Source: Rhizophlyctis rosea (taxonomy: Eukaryota > Chytridiomycota > Chytridiomycetes > Rhizophlyctidales > Rhizophlyctidaceae). Taken from it: a stretch of DNA of 49,596 bases. A model generated the notes under the pieces. That model was not told the DNA's origin. It worked only from the letters and a program-made list of their open reading frames with translations, and searched no databases. This document shows, one piece after another, positions 34,001 through 44,441 of this stretch. Numbering within the stretch: position 1 is the stretch's first letter; every line of letters starts with the position of its first letter. The translations under genes and the position numbers were made by a program. The stretch covers positions 1-49,596 of the forward strand of contig JADGJC010000116.1 in NCBI GenBank assembly GCA_027596075.1. The letters run 5' to 3'.

Positions 34001-36769
34001 GTGAACAACAGGTTGAGCCATCAGTATTAAAACCCCCCCCCCCCCCCAAAAAAAAAGCTTAAAAAAATAAGCCCATACCGCCGTCGCCGCTTCACAGGCA
34101 CAAACTCTCTCCACACAATCTTTCCAGTCCCCGCATCCCGTCTCGCCCTGTCATCATGCGGATACAGAAGACACGTTGTTGCAGCTATCCGCATGACTTC
34201 CTGCAAAACGCATCAAAGAAAAAGAAAAATAAATCATCATCTTCCCAGTATTTCTCATTTCCCCCCACCAAAAACCAAAACACAACCGCCTTTCCCCCGT
34301 CCCCCTCAAAAGCACCTACAACTAACCTCCAAAATCCACCTCCCCTGACACTCGAAAAGCGGATTGACAACACACCCCCTCAAAAGCACCGGCCACCCCC
34401 CTCCAATCCTCGCACTTCTCAAACTCGCATACTCCTCCACCGAAAACTGTTCCGTTATGTTCCGTGCCATCTCATCCGAGCACTTTTCCAACAGTATCAG
34501 CGCGACGAGCTGGCTGTTGTGTTCGGCTATGTAGGGGATGTATGCTGAGTGTTGTTTTGGGTGAGGATGGAGGGTGTTAGTGACTGTTATCAGAGGTTCG
34601 AGAGCAGGGAGATGGGCGGATAAGACTTACGTGAAGGAGGATCTTTCGAGATAGCGGCACGGTACATGGACATGATTTCGAGTTCTATGTCCATTCCTGT
34701 GACGAGGTTGTCGACTAAGGGGAGGTCTTCGGGGAGGGAGAGACGGATTGTTGGTGGGGGGTCGGAGATTCCGAAGCGGTTTGCGACGTAGAGGCAGTGT
34801 CTGGAGGGTTGTGTTTCCATTGACCCCGTTAGTATATAAACATCATTACCGGTTGCCCCCCTCTCTCTCCCATTCCCCCCCAAGTAAAACACTTACGAAG
34901 CCGTCCTCCCCGCCTTTTCCTTACACGCCACAAACCCTCTCAGCAATGGCATCTCACCCACCCCCGTCGGAACAGTAACGACACAATAATCCCTATCAGG
35001 AAACAACGGAAAAGCAGCTCTCAAAAACTCCACAGCCTGTGTCGCAAACTCCTCCTGCATACTAAACATCGTTATACAAAAACTATTCGGCGACGCCTTT
35101 TTCGGCTGTTCTTCTTGTTCGTGGTGTTGAGGAGGGAGGGGGGCGTTGACGTCGTCCATTGTTTCCATGATTTGCGTGGACGCGAATGTGACGGTGCGTG
35201 GTAAGGTGCCTGAGGAGGTAGGGCGGGAGGTTGGGTGGAGGGGGGCGTCGGGAGCAACAGAGGTCTCGGCGAGGGTTGGCGAGGAGTTTGGGAGGGAGTC
35301 GCTTATGGCTAGGGAGGTGTGGGAGTGGGTGGGTGAGTCGGTTGTGGTGGTTGTGGTTGTGGGGAGAGTGGGGTGTGCAAAGTCGGATTCTTTTACTGTG
35401 TGTGTTGTTTTCGGCAAAGTTTGTCAAAAGTGGTCTGAATAAAGCTTTGATAATCAGATGTTGAAGGGCGATGCTCTTTATTCTTACATTTCAACAATAA
35501 ATCAAAGGCTTCCACGTGGAATGTTTCGGCTAGGAGTTCTTGGTCGACGTCCCGGTTCAGACTCATGAATCCTACTACTTCGCCGTCTGCCTACGAAAGA
35601 AAACAACATACGTCATGGATCAGGCTAAGGAAGAAGGGACACTACAGGGTGCCAAATCTGGATAACACCCACCTCCGCCACAAGCGTTTTGATACGTTCT
35701 GACTTGGACTCCAACAACTCCGCAAGGTAAAAGTCTGCATGTTTGCCTTCCAGGAGCTGTCGAAGCACGCAGGGGGAACGTGAATATTAGCATCAAATTC
35801 CTCTGTCTGAGGACCACCCATCATCCTGCAAACTCACATTCTGCTTCTTAAACATCGGCACCAAATCATCACAATCCTCCACTCTAGCCTTCCTCACTTT
35901 AACACTAGGCACAACATCCTTCCTCAAACACACATGCATCGCAAACATCGCATTACTACTCTTCGTTCCCACTTCATTAAAATACTTAGCATTCTTCTTC
36001 CTTCCCCTCCCGCCCAACTTGCGAGCCTTTTTGGGCTTTTTGGTACCATTGTCCGTAGAAGGTTCTTCAGGTGCTGGTGGCTGGTACTTTGTGGATGTTA
36101 GGGGTGGGAAGAGGACGGTGTTTTCGGGGAGGAGGTAGGCTATGTAGCGGAGGGAGGGGATGAGGGTGTAGGTTGCGGTTAGGGCTAGGTCGAGGAAGGC
36201 TAGGGAGTGGTCGGGGTCGGCGACGAAGTAGGAGAGGAATTTTGTGTTGTGTAGCTGTTTACGAGTTGGTGTCAGGGTCGGAAATGATTGCGCACCTTGT
36301 CAGTGAGAGACAAATGCAATATGTGATCGCACACCTGAATTTCTTTGAAGTCATAAAACTTCCTGATCCATTTTTCCCAGTCCTGTCTTGCCAGAACACC
36401 AGTCGCACTTGGGTCTACGGAGTAAACTTCTGGGATTTCTTCGTCGGCTGCGGATCGTGGTCCGTTAGACAGGGCGAGGAACCCCAGGACGGTTGTGTCG
36501 TCTGCATCTGTGCCGACCAAACTGAGGGGGGAGGTGTCTCTATGTGGGAAATGGCAACCTGATTAGACATTATATCTTCATTTGCAGGCCACTTTTGAAA
36601 AGCAGTGCGGATATTTTGCAACCAACATGAGCTCCTCGATATCGATGTGATCACCAAACCGACGCTTCAAGGTCATTTCGAGGTCGTCCTTTCCTGAGGT
36701 GGTGCCTTTCGTCAACTTGAGGACGGCTTCGACGTCTCTGGGTTCCGCACGTCGTAGTGAGAGCTGCAT
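31029..36769 (-). CDS. CFAP61: CFAP61, cilia- and flagella-associated protein
   Basis: A many-exon gene. ATG at 36769 opens MQLSLRRAEPRDVEAVLKLT, matching the acetyltransferase-like start of the family. Ordered matches to human CFAP61: VKVRKARVEDCDDLVPMF near 35850-35900; NSFCITMFSMQEEFATQAVE and PLFPDRDYCVVTVP near 34975-35090; DNLVTGMDIELEIM near 34665-34720; RIVVVGGSDTGVSFLEKL near 33705-33765 (a Rossmann-type glycine motif); LVFDGKLVVDKHYRTQDPF near 32340-32395; EPWALPLYHDRFADF near 31335-31380. CFAP61 helps assemble radial spokes and the calmodulin- and spoke-associated complex in motile axonemes. The C-terminus (QVFDFLMGCDLYESFP) differs from human. Introns are short GT-AG; I have not fixed every boundary, so internal exon ends are approximate. 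Confidence 0.92.
34033..34056 (+). repeat. Homopolymer pair C15-A9 inside a CFAP61 intron
   Basis: Fifteen C followed directly by nine A. In CFAP61 orientation this is a T9-G15 tract. It appears to lie in an intron, so it need not disturb the protein. Confidence 0.85.
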
Positions 36770-37567
36770 TATGGCGGAAACTGATTTGTATTTACCGATA
36801 TTTAGGTGGAGCGACCAAATAACGAAACATCGTGAAGGAAATCAAAATGAGACCTTCGGTCAAGACTTCCGTGGTCCGGTTGCTGACATAACATAGTAGT
36901 CAGCCAATATCAGGAGGGGGCGCAGCACACGCGTCTTTGCATGTCTGCATAAATTTCGGACACCAGGCTCACCAGGAAGACCCCAGCCTTGCTTGACTTG
37001 CTTGTGCTTTGCCATTTTCATGCAAAAGGAGTAAAAAGGGGGCCACTTTTTCATTTCACCTCCAAACTTACCCCCCAGCCCAGCCTGCGCATATATTATA
37101 ATAAGTGTCATGCGACGTATAATAGGGACTGCGCACTTTCAAAGCATATCACATATGCTATGCAGTTGCACCTCTACCCACTATGCTATGCAACCCACGC
37201 TAGTCACGCTATTTTCCGCATTCATTTCAACGACCTGTCAACCTGTCAAAGCCCTATCACCATAAGTAAGCATATTGACGTGGGAACATCCCCGCGATCC
37301 CTCGGAGCTTGGTGCGGCCCAGCAGCGTGCGTGACAATGGACTCCGCATAGACTCCGCAAAGAAATATGATTATGAATTTCAATATTTCCGCAATTTCCC
37401 CATATTGAGAAAAGCTTGACCATCGTCCATATACTAGCAATTTGAATGCAGATACTTCGATGCCCAACGTGACCAAGAAGAACCCCCTATGCTTGCTATG
37501 GTATACGCTTTCAGCTTTCCGACAGTCAGCATACCTTTCACCTGCACCCTGTTATCGTCCGGATACT
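36770..37567. other. Intergenic stretch upstream of CFAP61
   Basis: About 800 bp with only short unsupported ORFs. It must contain the CFAP61 promoter (minus strand) and sequence upstream of the TATA box at 37568. No other feature is seen. Confidence 0.35.
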
Positions 37568-37575
37568 TATATAAG
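37568..37575 (+). promoter_or_regulatory. TATA box upstream of the tandem repeat array
   Basis: TATATAAG is followed by a C/A-rich leader-like sequence (CAAACACAACAACC near 37625-37640) of the kind seen in front of well-expressed fungal genes. No clear protein gene follows; instead the tandem array begins about 120 bp later. Confidence 0.5.
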
Positions 37576-37689
37576 GCGTCGCGACCTTCACTCAAATCCA
37601 AACTCATCATCCAACCACCTCGTTCAAACACAACAACCTTCATACCTCTTCATACCTAAGTTGTCCCACTTCCTTCGAAATACCATCCT

Positions 37690-38660
37690 GGCTACCAATG
37701 TTCCCGTCTGAGCCTGTGTTCCCGACATTGCTTAAAACGCAGCCTGCTCAATCGTAACTTGGAGCTAGAGAATGGTCTTTGACTTGCTTGACGTTTACGT
37801 TTCCCTTTCCTCTCTTTTTCTTCTCCGTCAAACCATAGTTCCATACCAACGTTCTCGTCTGTCATCTTCCGAGGTGACACACCTAACTTGGATAGAGAAA
37901 TGGTTTTTTTTTTTCACTTTTTCTTCGGTTTATATTCCAATCTCCCTCTCCTTGTCCCGCCGTGCTCACATACCACTCCATTGGAGGTGCCCTTGATTTT
38001 GTGAAGCACCGTGTAACTTGGAAGCGGAGAATGGAATTTTGTTTCGTTTACATTCTCTGTCCTTTCTTCTTCACATACCGTTATCCCTACCAAGCACACT
38101 GCCTAGCATACTCACCTTCTTACCAATGGCGGGAAATGCTACGCATAACTTGGAGCGGAGAATGGTATTGTCATTTGACATTGTTCCTATTTTTTCCTCG
38201 TTTACATGTCTTGCCTCATGCCTTCACCTTCATGACATCTTCTCTCCTCCCTTCTTCCGGTATTTGACATATCGTCCCCCCTACCAAGTACCTACCTAAC
38301 ATCCTCCACCTTACCGGATGTTACGTATAACTTGGAGCGGAGAATGATATCTTCCTTTCTGCATATTTTCTTTCCTTTCCTTCGAATCATTTTTCATATT
38401 TCAACTCAAAGGCATATCATGTCCCCTACCAAGTACCTACCTAACCATCCGACATCTCAACAGATGGTTACGTATAACTTGGAGCGGAGAATGATATCAT
38501 TCCATCATTATTACTTTCCTCTTTGCTTTCAAATTTGTTTTTTCGCTTTGATTGAGTCGCATATCATCTCCCCTACCAAGCACCTGCCTAGCATCCCTCT
38601 TCTACACCAGGAGATGTTACGTATAACTTGGAGCGGAGAATGATATCTTCTTTGTCTTTA
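37690..38660 (+). repeat. Seven-copy tandem array with core TAACTTGGAGCGGAGAATG
   Basis: The core TAACTTGG starts at 37755, 37884, 38014, 38146, 38328, 38475 and 38624 (spacings 129, 130, 132, 182, 147, 149). The last three cores are identical over TACGTATAACTTGGAGCGGA; earlier ones are progressively diverged. Between cores a second conserved block reads CATATC..CCCTACCAAGTACCTACCTAACATCC. The remaining spacer is T/C-rich with a GTTTAC word. No single reading frame spans the array. It is preceded by a TATA box. Function unknown. Confidence 0.85.
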
Positions 38661-38821
38661 TGATTTTGTTGTTGCATCTCAACGAATCGCCGACACGGCA
38701 CCATCGTCACACACAAAGCATACATCCCTTCCACTACTCCACCTTCAAACCGAATACCTCATGTCATGCGCAATCCATCCACATCACACACATAGCAACC
38801 CCATCCCGACACCAGAATCTC

Positions 38822-39298
38822 CTAACTAGACGCGTTCAACATCCCCAACATGCTCCATGTAGTCGTAGTCACCACCGCCCTCGTCGTCGGCAATGGCACC
38901 ATTGTCCCCGTGACCTGCGGACACTCATTAAAGCACCACGCACCGGAAACTCCTAAAGCACTACACACTCCCGCTCCCATCATTTTGAAGCTGAATCGGA
39001 CACGTACAATACACCCGGCCGGGTATGGAACGGCATGTGCAAGTAGGATGCACACGACTCCATGGACATCCGCCAATGCATGTGTTGTAGGTCTTGGATA
39101 GGCAGGGCGCATATTGTGCGGCATGGTACTAGTGTATGAGGTAGACGAGGTGGTATGAAATGTATGAGTTAGAACCTTGATGGTTGGTCCATAAGTCGCC
39201 GAACTCTTTTCCACGGTGGCTTGGCACACGCGTTTCATTTGTAAACAATGAACACAAGGAGCCCTCCGATTTTTGGGGACATTTTCCTCCCCTGTCAA
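38822..39298 (-). pseudogene. Possible remnant of a zinc-cluster regulator (half Zn2Cys6)
   Basis: The frame encodes RRAPCVHCLQMKRVC, which fits the first half (Cx2Cx6C) of a fungal Zn(II)2Cys6 cluster. The second Cx2Cx6-8C half does not follow, and no ATG precedes it in frame (the ORF opens at a TTG). It may be a remnant, an exon of an unresolved gene, or chance. Confidence 0.22.
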
Positions 39299-39301
39299 AT
39301 G

Positions 39302-39309
39302 TATAAATA
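39302..39309 (+). promoter_or_regulatory. TATA box of the glutathione S-transferase gene
   Basis: TATAAATA lies 120 bp upstream of the ATG at 39422 and is followed by a C-rich leader. Confidence 0.7.
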
Positions 39310-39421
39310 GCCCCCCCTCAGAAGCCTTCCCCTATCTCATCTCAAATCCGCAAGCCTTTACTTCCCATATCCAAATATCAGGTCACCAATCCCCACGCTT
39401 CACGTCCCAAACCCCGCAACA

Positions 39422-40063
39422 ATGAAACTGTACCACTCCCACACCTCCCCCTTCGTCCGCAAAGTCCTCATAATAGCCCACGAGCTCTCCCTCACAGACC
39501 GCATAACCCTCCACACAGAAGCAACCGGCGCCCTCAAAACCGGCCTCGCAGTAACAAATGACAACCCCCTCGCCAAAATCCCCACCCTAGTCCTAGACGA
39601 CACCACCACCGTCCTCTACGACTCGCGCGTTATCTGCGAGTACCTAGACAGCATCGCCGGCGGAGGGAAATTCTTCCCACAAAACGACACGCGCTGGGAA
39701 GCGTTACGCAAACAAGCATTGGCGGATGGGATGGTTGATGCTGCTATCGCTGTGTTTTTGGAGTTGAATATGAGGGAGGAGGAGAAGAGGAGTGTGGAGT
39801 GGGCGGATGCGCAGTGGAGGAAGGTTACGTTGGCGTTGGACTCATTTGAGAAGGATGCGGGGGAGGGGAGGTTGAGAGATGTGGAAGGGATGACGGTTGG
39901 GGAGGTTGCGCTTGTTAGTGCTTTGGGGTGGTTTGATCTGAGGTTTGGGGATAGGGATTGGAGGGTTGGGAGGCCGAAGTTGGTGGAGTGGTTTAGGGGG
40001 TATGAGGGGAGGGAGAGTTTTGTGAAGACTAAGCCGTTGAACGTTCCGGTCAATCTTAAATAG
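39422..40063 (+). CDS. Glutathione S-transferase, bacterial YibF-like
   Basis: An intronless ORF of 213 residues. The thioredoxin fold starts MKLYHSHTSPFVRKVLI, with a likely catalytic Ser/Thr near S9, cis-Pro at P54 (KIPTLVL) and the glutathione gamma-glutamyl contact DSRVICEYL (D67, S68). The C-terminal helical domain has ALADGMVDAAIAV and ends GRESFVKTKP. These words match E. coli YibF closely in order (SYTSPFVRKL, DSPIIAEYI, ALADGIMDAGLV, SRESFARTEP). GSTs conjugate glutathione or reduce disulfides and peroxides in the cytosol; the substrate is unknown. Most genes here with this many codons have introns, so the lack of one together with the bacterial-type motifs raises the possibility of horizontal origin. 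Codon use flips from A/C-ending to G/T-ending after about 39710. Confidence 0.93.
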   Translation: MKLYHSHTSPFVRKVLIIAHELSLTDRITLHTEATGALKTGLAVTNDNPLAKIPTLVLDDTTTVLYDSRVICEYLDSIAGGGKFFPQNDTRWEALRKQALADGMVDAAIAVFLELNMREEEKRSVEWADAQWRKVTLALDSFEKDAGEGRLRDVEGMTVGEVALVSALGWFDLRFGDRDWRVGRPKLVEWFRGYEGRESFVKTKPLNVPVNLK

Positions 40064-40494
40064 GCATTGGCATTGGATGCTTTTAGAGGGATGTTGGGAA
40101 GGGGAGGTTGGCCTTTATGGGAGGGTCGCTTTAGGGAGGTTACCTACGATTGCCATTGTGAGGGTATGAAGGGAGGGTTGGTTTTGTCAAGACGAGCCCG
40201 AAGAATGTACTTGTTCAGTACAAAATAGACGTGTCTTCGAGACGTGGCCGCCGTTGTCACATCTAGATTCATCATTGGAGAATCGAGGAGCGGGTCTGCC
40301 ATCAAGCAAAATTTTGGCCAGGATGTAGGAATGAATTGGATGAGCAAGGTACGCCAATCACATCAAAATGTATTTTAAAAACTTTCTAAATACGCTCTAA
40401 CCCAACAAGAACAAAACCAAAGATTTTATTTACATTCCACATACTCCTCACCGTCCCCCTCCCCATCACCCAAACTCAATCCCATCCCCACCCC

Positions 40495-43400
40495 CTACTC
40501 CTCCTCCCTAATAGCACCCCCAACCGGCCCCCTAACCGTCATCCTAAAATTCACTCCCCGTTCCCCTTCCCCCCTACTAACTCTCCTCTCCCCCCCACCC
40601 CTTCCAACAACACTCCCCCGCCCAACAACACTCCCCCTCCCCACCACACTCCCCTTCCCCTCACTCCCCGCCCTACTATGCGTTCCCTCCCGATTGCCCC
40701 CAACACTCTTATCAGGCGGCGTCTCCCTCTCCCCCCTCGCCTCCCTAAACGCCCCCCACCGCGGCCCCTCAACAGCTTTAAGACTTTCGTCGCCAGGTAG
40801 GAGGTGGGAGATGTCGTCCATTCTCTTCACTTCTTCTACGACGCTCTTACGGAGCCCGGTCATCCATCGCTCACGGCGTTTCAGGGATTCGATAACTTCG
40901 AGTTCGCGGACTTCGCGGCGGGTGATGTTACGCATTTCGATACGTTCGGTGTCGAGACGGAGTTTGCGTTCGTTGTTTAGGGTTGATCGGATGTCGTGTA
41001 GTGTGTCCTCTAACACCTCTCGTGTCCGTACCTCCCCCTCTAACGCCTCTTTCGTACCTTTCAACTCCACCTCCAACGTATCTATAATCTTCTTCAACTT
41101 CTTATTCAGCGCATCCAACCGAGCATTAAACTCCTCCGTCTTATACACCCGTTCATCCAACTCCCGAATCCTCGCATCCCTCTCCTTAACCTTCTCCGCT
41201 CCCTCCCGTTCAAGCGTCTGGATCTGCCGCGTGAGGTCCCCGATGTTTGTTAAGACGTTTTGGAGGTGGGTTTTTGTGTCGCTAAGCTCTGTTGTTAGGG
41301 ATTCGATTTGGAGGCGGAGACGGTCGCTGTGGTTTTTGAGGGCGGTTATTTCGCCTTTTGATTGGGAGCCGGATTGGATTAGGGTGTCCCGTTCGCGGGT
41401 TAGGGAGTCACGGACGAGTTCTAATGCTTGTCGAGCTGCTAGTTCTGTAGCATGGCGGGCCGTCATTTCTTTCAATTCACCGCGAACACCTGCTAAATTC
41501 CTCTCCAACCCCGCGATCGTCCCCCTTAACCCGTCTTCCAACTCCTTCGCTTCCTTCTTCACCCGTCCATGCTCAACAACCAACGCATCAAATTCATCAC
41601 TCTTCTCCTTCAATTCGTTCCTCGTCATCTTATATTTCTCCAACACCTGGCGTTTATCATTCGCCAACACCCCCTTTGCGACATTAAGTTTCTCAATCTG
41701 TTCTTCAAGAAGCGCGGTTTTTTCCTCCATTTGGCGTTTTACTTGTGCTAACTCGAAGTTTAGGATGTTGACGTTGGCGGTTTCGCGGTCGGCGAGGTTT
41801 TGGAGGTCGGTCACTTGGAACATAAGCTGTTCCCTCTGTTCCTGTAACTTCCTAATAACCTTCCCATCCTCCTCCCTCGCACTCTGCAACTCAGCAATCT
41901 TCCCATTCAACATACTCGTCTCTTTCTGACTCTTCTGAACAGCGACGCGATGCGCACTTTCCATAGCATCCTTACTCCGAGTTAGACTCTTCAACGCGTT
42001 CGACAGTTTCTCCGTCTCGGATTTATAACTCTTAATCTGCCCCTCTAAATCCTTCTTCTCCGTCCGCAACGTGTCGACGTCTTTTTGGAGGTTTGTGAGT
42101 TTGATGTTGAGGTCATATTTCATATCCGTATGAATCCGATTCATGTCGCGGACTTCTTCTTCTAGTTGGCGGTTCTGTAGCTGTGCGATTTCGAAGGCAT
42201 GCCGGGTTTGTTTTAGTTCCAAGGTAGTTTTGTCGAGATCGGTGGTGAGACGGGCATTCAGTTCTTCGCTCCGTTGTTTTTGTTCGCCTGTTGCGTTGAA
42301 TTGGGAGACTAGTTCGTCGAGTTCGAATTCTAGTTCTTTGACACGCGTGTCTTTTGTAACGAGGTCTTTTGATGCTACTTCGAAGTCGCGGGAGAGTTTT
42401 TCGAGGTTGCGTTGGAGGAGGTCGTTGCGGGATTGGAGGATGTCGGAACCGCGGTCGGCTTCTTTACGGAGTTGGGACATGGTTTCGTTCATTGTGAGGA
42501 ATTCTTTGAACGAAGTGTGGAGTTTTTCTTTTAAGAGCGTCATATCTTTACTCTGCCCCGCAACCGCCTCCTCCTTCTCCCTAATAACCCCTTCCAACTC
42601 CCCAATCCTAACCCTCAACTTCCGCTTATCCTCCTCCGAATCAATCAAAAACGCAATCAAACACGCCACCTCCCCCTTCAAAACCCGAATATCCATCTGC
42701 AACCTCTCGCACTCCGTCTCCACCCACTCCTCCGCGTGGAGGTAGTAGTGGACGGAACGGTTGAGTGCGTGTCGGAGTTTTTGGAGATTTGAGGAGGTGA
42801 ATTTTTGTTCGAGGGTGGCGGTGTAGAGGTGGGAGCGGAGGAGGGCTATTTCGCGGTCTTTGGCGGCTAGGGCGCGTTTGTAGAGGGCGGAGGAGAAGAG
42901 GTGCGGGGTTGAGACGCCTAGGCCGCGGACAAGGGCGCCGCCGAAGGAGGGGAGGTAGAGTTTTGGGTCCGGGATTGGTTTGGTGGTGACCGCAGACCCT
43001 TTGCCTCCTCCCCCTCCTCCTCCTCCATCCCCACCTCCCCCTGGCTTGCCCGGCGGCCACCCCCCTCCACCACCCTTCTTTCCATCTCCGCCGCCACCAC
43101 CGCCCCCACCGGGCACCCTAACATTCCCCGGATCCTCCCGCCCCCACTCCCTCTCCTCCTCCTCCTTCACCCACCTCTCCATATCCACCTTCTCCTTCAC
43201 TCCCACATACACCAAATTTTGCTTTGTAGACGGATCCGTCACAACATCAAAGACAGGAGGACTCGTGTACCGTTCAGCATCTTGGATTTCGTCGATGGTG
43301 TTGATGGATTCTAGTAATGGACCGGTTGTGTTCGCTGGGCTTTCCGGACTATCTAGTGTAGGTTCGAGTGATAGGCCTTCCGTTTCGGTTGGCCCGCCTG

Positions 43401-43873
43401 TTCCATCACCACCACCACCCTGTCCTTTCTCACTCCCCGTGATTGTAGTGTGTTTCGACAAGCAATGCTCAAATGCCGAGAGAAGCGCATGTTGGCATCC
43501 TTTACAAACATGCAATGAAACAAGCAGTGGTGACGGATTGGAGGGATCTCGGTTTGAATCGCTATGCGGCAGACGGTGACGATGGTCATGGGATATTGAG
43601 TGGGGTGTGCCGGGGAGGAAGGCGGATACGTCGGGATTGGGTTCGACGGCTAGGGCTGTTGTGTGGGATTGGTGGAGGGGTGCTGGTGAGGGTGCTGGGG
43701 AATGGCCATCTAGAATGGGTGGTAGGAGGGGATGGGGAGCTAGTTTTTGGCGGGTGGATGTGTAGCCTGTGTTTGGTGTGGGTTCGCATGAGTTTGAGTT
43801 TCGGCATATATTCGAAAATGGTATTGACCTCACCTGCCAAATTATCACCAGGTCGTTGGTCTACCAAGGCCAT
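40495..43873 (-). CDS. Long coiled-coil protein with Gly-rich insert
   Basis: Exon 1 (43873-43834, MALVDQRPGDNLA) joins exon 2 (43739-40495) through a phase-1 intron, giving 1094 residues. The N-terminal 220 residues are Pro/Ser-rich and include CKGCQHALLSAFEHCLSK. A Gly-rich segment (GGGGGGGGDGKKGGGGGWPP) follows, then KLYLPSFGGALVRGLGVSTP. From about residue 300 the protein is almost continuous coiled coil (for example LLQRNLEKLSRDFEVASKDL and QLMFQVTDLQNLADRETANV) to about residue 1000. Its C-terminus has repeated GRGSVV units. The length and heptad density fit axonemal or basal-body scaffolds, and it diverges from an ASH-domain flagellar protein gene, but I cannot match it to a named family. 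The long coiled coil contains no obvious motor domain. Confidence 0.8.
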
Positions 43874-44441
43874 TGTATTATCCACTGGTCTGTTTTTGTG
43901 CGAAATGCTTTCCCAATTCAACACTCTAATTGAAGTATGTACATTTGACGTGATGGAAAGTTGTAATGAGATGAGCTCGAAGTACTCTGGATTGTAGTGT
44001 TTACCGAGACCGTTCTCTACACAAAGAATGTCGAATCTAGCTCGAATGCCGTCCTAAAAAAGGGGGAAATAAAACTACAAATCCATAGCCATTGGCTTAC
44101 GAAGAACATCAAACCAAGAATGTCCAGCACTACTTACCAGTACCAAAAAGAGGCCATCAAATTGTCTGATTATCGGACCCTCATGAACGATCATGGCAAG
44201 CCACACGGACGTAAGCAAACTGTGCCGCAACTTGATTCAACCTCCAATTGAACAAAGGCCATGTTCAGGGTCCAAGCATTTTGTTCCCTTCCACCCCGGG
44301 CTGCGGCCCACCAAATTTTCACCCATGAACATCTGTCAAAAAGAATTCTGACGAAAGAGCCGGTTTCTTAGTAGTGATAGCATTACCTACCTCCTTCATC
44401 CTTTTTTGTATGAACACCTCCCATAGTTGCCCCAATCAGCA
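43874..44441. promoter_or_regulatory. Divergent intergenic region of the coiled-coil and ASH-domain genes
   Basis: 568 bp separate the start codons. An A-rich stretch (AAAAAAGGGGGAAATAAAA) lies near 44055. The short ORF at 43997-44251 shows no protein features. No clear TATA box is seen. Confidence 0.4.

Noticed and set aside
38320..38345. ACGTATAACTT in the array looks like part of a loxP arm (ATAACTTCGTATA).
   Set aside because: Only a short word overlaps, there is no inverted second arm and no 8-bp spacer, and the match repeats because the array repeats.
37690..38660. Regular repeats with spacers could suggest a CRISPR array.
   Set aside because: Cores are eroded in the left copies, spacers share sequence with each other and are 100 bp or longer, there are no cas genes, and the surrounding genes are eukaryotic.
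40694..41929. 411-codon plus-strand ORF, Ser-rich.
   Set aside because: It lies antisense to the coiled-coil gene, whose heptad pattern is clear; Ser/Phe-rich shadows are typical opposite coiled-coil coding sequence.
43540..43575. GGTTTGAATCGC resembles a tRNA T-arm.
   Set aside because: It lies within the coiled-coil coding sequence and no acceptor stem or anticodon arm could be found around it.
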